Below are positions 58,102 to 64,000 of a stretch of 64,000 bases of DNA, piece after piece. The position numbers and the translations under genes are program-made. Each line of letters starts with the position of its first letter. Positions within the stretch are counted from its first letter, which is position 1. The stretch covers positions 1,074,501 to 1,138,500 of the forward strand of contig CP136571.1 in NCBI GenBank assembly GCA_035192965.1. Direction: 5' to 3'. This DNA is from Fuscovulum sp. (GTDB lineage: Bacteria; Pseudomonadota; Alphaproteobacteria; Rhodobacterales; Rhodobacteraceae). Below the pieces are notes generated by a model. The model did not search any database. It had not been told where the DNA came from and was given only the letters and a program-made list of their open reading frames with translations.

Positions 58102-58413
58102 TCACACTGGCCTCAGATCGACGGACCAAATCAGCCGCTCGCGGTCACGGTCGGGCTCGCCCTGAATGAGGAAGGCATCGCCGTCGATCTCGATCCGGTC
58201 GCCGGGGCGTGGGTTGGGCACCTCAGCCACGCGCAGGTCGACGCGGCTAGTCTCGGACCAGAGGCGCGCCTCGCCAAAGTCGGTGACCGCATCGGCGCGC
58301 CGGGCGACGATGCGCACCAACTGGGGCGCGCCGCCTTCGGTAATGTAGACCGCCTCCCGGCCGATGTTCGGATCGGCGAAGAGCGCACCAACGGCGGCGG
58401 CGAAGGCCGACAT
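58102..58413 (-). CDS. Phage head-tail adaptor-like protein
   Basis: 103 residues starting at ATG 58413 in an ATGA overlap with the DUF2190 gene. Compact beta-rich sequence (AVTDFGEARLWSETSRVDLR; PGDRIEIDGDAFLIQGEPDRD) typical of head completion/adaptor proteins (HK97 gp6/lambda FII-like). An upstream frame overlapping DUF2190 is rejected. Confidence 0.65.
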   Translation of the reverse strand: MSAFAAAVGALFADPNIGREAVYITEGGAPQLVRIVARRADAVTDFGEARLWSETSRVDLRVAEVPNPRPGDRIEIDGDAFLIQGEPDRDRERLIWSVDLRPV

Positions 58414-58748
58414 CAGAACGCCGCGTTCAGCCGCACCCTGCCGATGGTGTCGCCCGCGCCGTTCGCCACGGCCTCGGTCGCCACGCCGATGAGGGTGTTG
58501 TCGGTCGAGACGGTGGTGCAGCGCTTGTTGGTATTGTCCCAATACACCTTCGCGCCCGCGGTCCATGCCTGGCTGCCGACCTTGGTCAGATCAAACACGC
58601 CGACGAGCGTGGTCTCGACGGTTTCGCCGAGGGCGGCGGGGCCGGAGGCGACGCCGAAGATGGAGCCGATGAGCAGGCCCTCGCCAGAGGCAACGGCATA
58701 GGGCGCGGTCAGGGTGATGGTGTTGCCGGGCTGGACGTAGTTTTTCAT
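58413..58748 (-). CDS. DUF2190 capsid decoration-like protein
   Basis: 111 residues. Begins MKNYVQPGNTITLTAPYAV and contains LIGSIFGVASGPAALGETVE, AWTAGAKVYWDNTNKRCT: the DUF2190 signature, a small beta-sandwich thought to cement capsids. It should lie next to the capsid gene, but a cargo gene (58822-59199) and its terminator intervene. Confidence 0.85.
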   Translation of the reverse strand: MKNYVQPGNTITLTAPYAVASGEGLLIGSIFGVASGPAALGETVETTLVGVFDLTKVGSQAWTAGAKVYWDNTNKRCTTVSTDNTLIGVATEAVANGAGDTIGRVRLNAAF

Positions 58749-58773
58749 GATGGGGATCCTTGTGGAAAGACAA

Positions 58774-58797
58774 AGGGCGGCCCGATTGGACCGCCCT
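58774..58797 (-). terminator. Terminator of the cargo gene between capsid and DUF2190
   Basis: Stem AGGGCGG/CCGCCCT with an additional inner CC/GG pair, ten-base loop region. On the minus strand it is followed by TTGTCTTT; on the plus strand a T6 run follows 11 bases later. Confidence 0.6.
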
Positions 58798-58821
58798 GCT
58801 CTTCATTTTTTGCGATGACAG

Positions 58822-59199
58822 TTAGCTGTACAGCGGGAGATCTAGCCCAAACCTGGAAGACATCTGCCACGACGCCATTTCTTCAAAGAATGGCCGCCAT
58901 TGGGATGGGCCACCCATATACCTGAGCTGCTCAATGCTATCGGCGATCTCATCTTCCGGGTATTGGCAACCTTTGCGAAGTCGATCCAGAAGCAGGAACT
59001 GATAGAGGTGTATCCAAGCCCGATCCGAAAGCTCGAAGCTGAGTTCTTCGGTCACATAAGCTCCGTTTCCACCATCATATTCGTACATGCGTCGATGCAA
59101 ACCTTTGAAGAATGCTTCGAGGACCTCGTTTAGCTTAGTGACAGAAATGCCCGTCACTTTTGCCGTCTCAACCATTAACGACTCACTCGGTTCACTCAT
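58822..59199 (-). CDS. Unknown 125-residue cargo protein
   Basis: Start at ATG 59199, nine bases after GGAGGG; ATGs at 59229 and 59208 are possible. Acidic, helical protein (LNEVLEAFFKGLHRRMYEYDGG; ELSDRAWIHLYQFLLLDRLRKG), no known family. Base composition is markedly less GC-rich than the capsid genes on either side. With its own terminator it looks like a moron inserted between capsid and decoration genes. Confidence 0.62.
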   Translation of the reverse strand: MSEPSESLMVETAKVTGISVTKLNEVLEAFFKGLHRRMYEYDGGNGAYVTEELSFELSDRAWIHLYQFLLLDRLRKGCQYPEDEIADSIEQLRYMGGPSQWRPFFEEMASWQMSSRFGLDLPLYS

Positions 59200-59268
59200 C
59201 GGCAGCATCCCTCCGCTACTCTGCTCCATCGATAGTAGACGGTTTACGATTTGACAGAATGCTTAACT

Positions 59269-61302
59269 TCATGCGCCCGGGTTCTTGTAGAGGCCGCGCC
59301 AGTCGATGGCCTTGGCCCCGAAGTCGAGGCGGCACTTGATCTCGACCCCGTCCACATCGAAACCATTGCGGGTCTCGATATAGGCGCCCTGCTGGCCCTC
59401 GAGATAGGCGTACTCGATGGTGTCGATCTGGTTGGGCGAGGCCGCCAGATACCAGGACGTGGCGCTGGCAGCATCAAGGCGCGGCTCGCTGATCGGCGAG
59501 AGCGTGCGGATCGACTGCGGCACGACCTTGGTGCTGTCGGCGGGGACAAGGTTCTGGGCCACCAGCTGCTCGGCCTTCAGCTCCAGCGCAGCCGGGACGA
59601 TCAGGAAGGCCGGGCGGATGTTCAGCACCGTCTTCTTGTCGAGTCCCGTCTGCAGGGCCATCGCGGCCCGGGCCGCGCCGACGCTCGCCACATCCAGCGC
59701 AGCGCCCGTCGCGGCGAGGTTCTTGTGCGTGGTGTGGAAGAGCGCGTTGCCGTCGGCCATCGCCGGGTTCGAGGTGATGATGCCCCAGACAACGTCGCTT
59801 TCAAGCTGCGCGATGGAGTTGCCGTACATCGCCGGAATGCGGGTGAAGGCGTCGAGATCGTCGTTGATCAGCACCTGTCGGGTGATCGCGACCACGCGGC
59901 CATAGGTCTTCACGCGGTAGCTTTCCTTGCTCTCGCCGAGCGTGCCGCGCTTGAACTCGCCGCTCTCGCCCACCTCCAGCAGTTGCGGGGCCTCGCCGAG
60001 CTGGACGCGGTGCATGGACTTGAAGTCGGTGGCCAGCACCTGACGGCAGAAGAGCGCAAAGGTGCGGGGATAGGCGTCATAAGCTTGGCGCAGGGTCTTG
60101 TTGGTGACGGCCGACAGGATCTCGGGGAAGTCGGATGTCGAATGCAGCGCGCGCGTCGCCACCTCGTCGCGCGACAGGCCCCGCGTATTCACCCCGGCGT
60201 TGCCGAGGCTTTCGCGGGCCAGTTCCAAGAGCGTCATGCCGCGATACTGGCGGGCGGCATCCTCCAGCGGGAAGAGCGTCGGGCTGTAGCGGTGCAGGAG
60301 CGCATTTGCCACGGCATCGCGGCGGGTGATGCGTTCGTCCCGGCCGCCGAGAGGGATGGAGACATGCGGGAAGGTGCGAGTTTCGTCGGATTTCGCTGCG
60401 ACCTGGTCGAGGATGAGGCGGCGGGACTCGTCCACGCTGACGCCGCGCTTGACCAGATCCTCGGCGAAGCTGCGCTCGAGGTTCAGACGGTTGGTCAGAT
60501 CGTAGATCGTCGAGACGCGGTCGCGCTCCGCCTCGCGGGCGCGGTTTGCGATGGCCTCGCTGTCGGGCGCGGCGGGCGCATCCGGCATGCGCGCGGTCGT
60601 CGGTTCGGGGTTCGCCGGGGCCGCGATGGGCTGCTTGCGGGTCTCGATCGAGGCGGGGACATCCCCGGCCACGGTGGTCGTGCTCTCAGGCATGGATGCC
60701 TCCTTTTGCATACGGGTGTCGACGATCTCGACGGGATAGCTGGCCTGGTCGGCGGCGCGGACCTGCGCGCGCGGATCGGCCGGAACGGTCACGAAGCTGA
60801 CCTCGAGCGGGGTCCAGCGTTCGACGATGCGCTGTTCGACCTCGCCCTTTGCGGCGGGCTCGACCACCTTTACCCGCTCAATGGAGTAGCCGACCGAGAC
60901 GTTGCGGATGATGCCGTCGCTGATCAGGCCGAACATGCGGTCGGCGGCCTGGTCGAGCCCTTCGCGCGGGAAACGGATGGTGGCTTTGCCTTCCTTGCCC
61001 TCGATCCAGGCGCGTTCGACGACGCCAACTTGCGAATGCGAGGACCAGACCGAATGGCTGTCGAGCGCCGGGGCTCCGGCGTTGAGGCGTGTCAGGTCCA
61101 CGGCCCTGTCGCTGACCTCGAGGATCTCGTCGAAGGGCACGGAGGTATCCCAGCCGGTCCAGCGCCGCCGCCGGACGGCAGCACCAGTAGTGAAGACCAC
61201 GTCGACCGAGCGCGCCTCGGTGTTGACGGTCGCGGGCAGGATGGGCGCGCGGCGCAGCTGCATCGGCAAGGCGACCGGGGCCGCCATGATCGTGTCGGGC
61301 AT
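59269..61302 (-). CDS. Prohead protease-major capsid protein fusion
   Basis: 677 residues. The first 200 residues are a Clp-like prohead serine protease (VDVVFTTGAAVRRRRWTGWDTSVPFDE, then ALDSHSVWSS and VSVGYSIERVKV). A Pro/Ala-rich delta-like scaffold follows (about 200-265). The C-terminal 400 residues form the HK97-fold major capsid protein (TDFKSMHRVQLGEAPQLLEV, in part; NLVPADSTKVVP). In this fused type the capsid protein is released by self-cleavage near the linker. Ribosome site GAAGGA. Confidence 0.87.
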   Translation of the reverse strand: MPDTIMAAPVALPMQLRRAPILPATVNTEARSVDVVFTTGAAVRRRRWTGWDTSVPFDEILEVSDRAVDLTRLNAGAPALDSHSVWSSHSQVGVVERAWIEGKEGKATIRFPREGLDQAADRMFGLISDGIIRNVSVGYSIERVKVVEPAAKGEVEQRIVERWTPLEVSFVTVPADPRAQVRAADQASYPVEIVDTRMQKEASMPESTTTVAGDVPASIETRKQPIAAPANPEPTTARMPDAPAAPDSEAIANRAREAERDRVSTIYDLTNRLNLERSFAEDLVKRGVSVDESRRLILDQVAAKSDETRTFPHVSIPLGGRDERITRRDAVANALLHRYSPTLFPLEDAARQYRGMTLLELARESLGNAGVNTRGLSRDEVATRALHSTSDFPEILSAVTNKTLRQAYDAYPRTFALFCRQVLATDFKSMHRVQLGEAPQLLEVGESGEFKRGTLGESKESYRVKTYGRVVAITRQVLINDDLDAFTRIPAMYGNSIAQLESDVVWGIITSNPAMADGNALFHTTHKNLAATGAALDVASVGAARAAMALQTGLDKKTVLNIRPAFLIVPAALELKAEQLVAQNLVPADSTKVVPQSIRTLSPISEPRLDAASATSWYLAASPNQIDTIEYAYLEGQQGAYIETRNGFDVDGVEIKCRLDFGAKAIDWRGLYKNPGA

Positions 61303-61306
61303 GGCC

Positions 61307-62818
61307 CTATTCCTTCTCTGGTTCGGATGCGGGGGCGGCCGGTTCGCTGGCCGGATCGCCCGCCTGCGCGCTGCCGGTCTTGGTGACGCGGCGAGGGTCG
61401 CTGTCGAGCACGAGGCCGAGGCCGTCGAGCTTGGCGTTGGTCGCGGCGATTTCCGCCAGCACCGCGTCCGGGTTGTGACCCTGCCGAGCGATGGCCTGCG
61501 CCAGCGTCATGGTGCCTGTGCGGATCGCCAGCAGGTCGGCCATCGCATCCTTGTAGGGATCAACGGCGTCGAACTTCGGTGGCGACCATTCCACCGGCAC
61601 GTCCGGCGTCGGGATCTGGCCCGCAACCCAGGCGGCTTCCGTGAACCAGCGCCAGACCGGTGCGCAGAGCATCGGGATGAAGAGCTGCCACTGCACCGCG
61701 TCGATCATTCGGCGGAACTCGACCAGCCCCGCCCGGATCGAGGAATAGTTGACCTGGGAAAGGTCGCCGGTCAGCAGCTCGTAGGGCACTCGGAACCCGG
61801 CCGAGATCGTGTGCAGGCTGGCCCGCTTGTATTCCCCATAGCCGCCAGTGGCGGCAGGCTGGTTGAAGCGGATGTCCTTGCCGCCACGGGCGTAGGCGAT
61901 CAGCCCCGGCTCGAACTGCTCCACCCGATTGCCGTCGGCATCGACCACCGAGGGCGCGATGCCCTGCTGCCCCTCGTCATCGCCGAAGACGATGGCAGTC
62001 ACGCAGGCCTCAGTCTTCTTGCGGACTAGTTCCGCCACCTCGTAATCGTCGAGATCGCGCAAGGACCGGATCACTGGCGCGCCCCAGGGAACGCCGCGCG
62101 CCTGCGTGCGCTGCTTCTCGTAAACATGGGCGATCTCGGTCGCCGGGACCGGGCGTGATCCGAGCCCACCCTGCAGCGCGCCCCAGGCATCGCCGGGGTG
62201 AGCGGCTTGCAGCCAGTAGGCACGGCGCTTGCCAACCGGATCGAACTCGATCCCCTGTACCAGACGTCCGTCACTCAGTGCGCCGGACTTGGTGCCGTCG
62301 AGGAAGTCGGCCTCCAGCACCTGCAACTGCAGCGGCACCGGCAGACCGTCCGAGGATCGCCGCAATCGGCGGCGCACCAGCACTTCGCCAGCCTCGACCA
62401 TCTCGCGGCAGATCAGCGTTTGCAGCCCGTAGAAGTCGAGCTGGCCGTCGGCGTCGCACTCCGCCGTCCAGCGAGTGAACAACGCATCGATCTTCCGATC
62501 CAGTTTGTCGTCACCGCTCGCGGCGCGGGGCATGATGCCCGCGCCGATGATGTTGTTGACCAGCACCGCCACGGCCTTGGCGGCATGCGGGTTGTTGCGC
62601 ACGAGATCCCGCATCCGGTCCCGGAGCAGCGCTCCGGCGACACTGATCTCGGTGTCTGCCGAGGATCCCGGCGCGCGCCACCCGTCTGTGCGGCGCCCCT
62701 TCGCTGCGCCGTCATACGCCCGCGTCAGGGTCTCGAAAGCCTGCCGGGCCATCACGCGGCGGGCAGCCATGCGCGGGGCGACCGAGGCGATGGCATAGTC
62801 GAACCAGGTCGCCGACAT
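61307..62818 (-). CDS. Phage portal protein, lambda family
   Basis: 503 residues. Lambda-type portal: RMRDLVRNNPHAAKAVAVLVNNIIGAGI, the GTKSGALSDGRLVQGIEFDPVGKRRAYWL segment (quoted in part), and TGDLSQVNYSSIRAGLVEFRRM in the clip/crown region. It forms the dodecameric DNA-entry ring. Four bases upstream of the capsid fusion and overlapping gpW by an ATGA junction. Confidence 0.9.
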   Translation of the reverse strand: MSATWFDYAIASVAPRMAARRVMARQAFETLTRAYDGAAKGRRTDGWRAPGSSADTEISVAGALLRDRMRDLVRNNPHAAKAVAVLVNNIIGAGIMPRAASGDDKLDRKIDALFTRWTAECDADGQLDFYGLQTLICREMVEAGEVLVRRRLRRSSDGLPVPLQLQVLEADFLDGTKSGALSDGRLVQGIEFDPVGKRRAYWLQAAHPGDAWGALQGGLGSRPVPATEIAHVYEKQRTQARGVPWGAPVIRSLRDLDDYEVAELVRKKTEACVTAIVFGDDEGQQGIAPSVVDADGNRVEQFEPGLIAYARGGKDIRFNQPAATGGYGEYKRASLHTISAGFRVPYELLTGDLSQVNYSSIRAGLVEFRRMIDAVQWQLFIPMLCAPVWRWFTEAAWVAGQIPTPDVPVEWSPPKFDAVDPYKDAMADLLAIRTGTMTLAQAIARQGHNPDAVLAEIAATNAKLDGLGLVLDSDPRRVTKTGSAQAGDPASEPAAPASEPEKE

Positions 62819-63027
62819 CAGCGATCCCCACGCGAGAAGCCCGCGAGCCCGGCGACCGGCAATGGCCGCGTGGTGCCCGTGATGGCGCGCTCGATGGTGC
62901 GAATGCGTGCCAGCAGATCCTCAGCCGAGCCGTAGTCGACGGATTTTCCATCATAGCTGACTCGGGTCGTGCCGCTGGCATAGGCCCGGCGCAGCGCCGA
63001 GAGCTCGGTTTCCGTCCAGTCGGTCAT
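62818..63027 (-). CDS. gpW-like head-tail joining protein
   Basis: 69 residues from ATG 63027: TETELSALRRAYASGTTRVS and YGSAEDLLARIRTIERAI. This is the gpW pattern of a short helical protein that plugs the portal after packaging. Lies between terminase and portal as in lambda. One base from the terminase stop. Confidence 0.85.
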   Translation of the reverse strand: MTDWTETELSALRRAYASGTTRVSYDGKSVDYGSAEDLLARIRTIERAITGTTRPLPVAGLAGFSRGDR

Positions 63028-63028
63028 G

Positions 63029-64000
63029 TCAGAACCATCCCCCGCGTCGGCCAAGCCAGTCTGACTGCCGTTTTCCCTGGATTGCGGATTGCGGCCGGTT
63101 GACCCGCCCCGCGCCATCCATTTCCATTGGACCAGCCCCGATCTGATCCTCGAGATCGCGCCATTTCTCGTCGGGCCAGCGGTCCGCGCCCGCGATCCAG
63201 GCGGCGGCGCGGGCATAGACCCGGCAGTCCAGCGCCTCGTTGCGCTCGCGCAGCTTCTGCCATTCGAGCTTCGCGAAGCCGCGCTTGGTGCGGACCGTCA
63301 CCAGTTGCTCGGCCACGACCTGCTTCAGCCATTCGCTTTCCACCCATGTCGGCAGGTGGATCGTCCCGGGTGGAAAAGCCGCGCCCTCGGCGCGCTCCTC
63401 GGCTGTGGGTCGGTCGAGCCGAAGGAAGCGGTAGGTCTCGGCCTTGAAGGTCGACACCGCCACGGTCCAGAGCCGCGCGCCGCGCCGGAGGCGTTTGCCA
63501 CCCTCGGTTGCGTCGACAAAGGTCGGGCCTGACACCGGGCTCGAGCGGTTGAACCCCTCGACGCCTTTCACCGGTGACACCTGCGCAAAGCCTTGCGCGC
63601 GCGACCAGGAATAGACCGCGGGGGCCTCGTATCCCGTGTCGATGGCCAGACGCGCGATGCGCAGATGAGCGCCGCGTTCATGCGGCCAGGACCGCTCCAG
63701 CAGCGCCGTCAGTTCCGACCACGCATCATGTCGGTCAGGCCCGCCTTCGATGACGACGTGATCGACAAGCCAGCTTTCGAGCCCACGACCCCAGGCCCAA
63801 ACATCGACCTCGATCCGATCCTTCTGCACGTCGGCCCCGGCGGTTAGGAACAGCCCACCTGCTGGTACCGTGCCCGGTTTCCACGCCTCGCGCCGGTCGT
63901 AGAGTCGCTGCCAGTCTGGCGCTTCGCCGGTCTCGACCCATGTCTCGCCCAGGATCGTGTTGCGGAACGCCTTGATCGCCTCGTCCGACCCTTGGGCCGC
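63029..64000 (-). CDS. Terminase large subunit, GpA type (5' end outside window)
   Basis: Open to the window edge; 323 codons of the C-terminal part are present. It contains the end of the ATPase domain and the nuclease domain, with TAGADVQKDRIEVDVWAWG holding the first nuclease aspartate, and GLFLTAG before it. GpA-family terminases translocate and cut phage DNA at cos sites. The frame of the last 170 bases up to 64000 continues without stop (NTILGETWVETGEAPDW). Confidence 0.88.
   Translation of the reverse strand, partial: AAQGSDEAIKAFRNTILGETWVETGEAPDWQRLYDRREAWKPGTVPAGGLFLTAGADVQKDRIEVDVWAWGRGLESWLVDHVVIEGGPDRHDAWSELTALLERSWPHERGAHLRIARLAIDTGYEAPAVYSWSRAQGFAQVSPVKGVEGFNRSSPVSGPTFVDATEGGKRLRRGARLWTVAVSTFKAETYRFLRLDRPTAEERAEGAAFPPGTIHLPTWVESEWLKQVVAEQLVTVRTKRGFAKLEWQKLRERNEALDCRVYARAAAWIAGADRWPDEKWRDLEDQIGAGPMEMDGAGRVNRPQSAIQGKRQSDWLGRRGGWF

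Noticed and set aside
59251-61386. 711-codon open frame on the plus strand opposite the capsid fusion
   Set aside because: Shadow of the protease-capsid gene, low-complexity and without a ribosome site.
45532-64000. Gene transfer agent rather than prophage
   Set aside because: Protease-capsid fusion, lambda-type portal, gpW, spanins and morons do not match the conserved gene transfer agent order of Rhodobacterales; only DUF2793 is shared.

Overview
The window looks like a high-GC alphaproteobacterial chromosome, most likely a member of the Rhodobacterales. The basis is codon bias, the PcaQ-controlled pcaDCHG...B layout, an OpgC/OpgH glucan cluster and an alphaproteobacterial-type siphoprophage. 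No rRNA, tRNA or CRISPR array was seen.

Region 1 (1-10909) is an aromatic catabolism island. It holds the 5' part of a benzaldehyde-type aldehyde dehydrogenase, a XylR/DmpR-like activator that lacks the sigma-54 contact loop, the divergent pair pobR/pobA (4-hydroxybenzoate to protocatechuate), and pcaQ divergent from pcaD-pcaC-pcaH-pcaG-BKACE-pcaB. A beta-keto acid cleavage enzyme sits in the operon, and no pcaIJ or pcaF is seen. This suggests that 3-oxoadipate is cleaved with acetyl-CoA to succinyl-CoA and acetoacetate.

Region 2 (11241-23345) is envelope and secretion oriented: a secreted SGNH-like protein, a secreted YHS protein, a CoA-transferase/ThDP-enzyme pair, and a tightly coupled unit of a TTC38-like protein, OpgC, OpgH and a secreted PHB-depolymerase-like esterase. 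A large secreted phytase-esterase-like protein follows on the other strand, with a three-repeat Pho-box-like sequence upstream.

Region 3 (about 23570-29352) is an insertion hot spot. An IS3-group element whose orfB has three in-frame stops sits inside a remnant of a second IS3-family element. Next comes another IS3-family element with a -1 frameshift heptamer. It is followed by a TetR regulator with twin operators, divergent from an alpha/beta hydrolase and an Old Yellow Enzyme.

Region 4 (29905-45483) is a defence island. Leftward runs a MerR / VIT-VWA / secreted 15-residue-repeat protein / zinc-ribbon protein unit. Rightward runs a WYL regulator followed by a DUF499-type ATPase, a short PglZ, a DUF1156 adenine methylase, an unknown 166-residue protein and a DrmD-like SNF2 helicase. 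This is a BREX/Pgl-like anti-phage system of non-standard composition. The leftward unit is the best candidate here for something undescribed.

Region 5 (45532-64000, open at the right edge) is a lambda-portal siphoprophage read leftward: terminase, gpW, portal, protease-capsid fusion, DUF2190, adaptors, tail tube, G/GT chaperone with a -1 frameshift, tape measure, tail fibre-like proteins, holin-like protein, M15 endolysin and overlapping Rz/Rz1 spanins. Cargo genes interrupt the structural module: an SNase, a small membrane protein, an XRE-ImmA/PIN pair, a DUF2188 protein and an unknown 125-residue protein. No integrase or repressor region is in the window.
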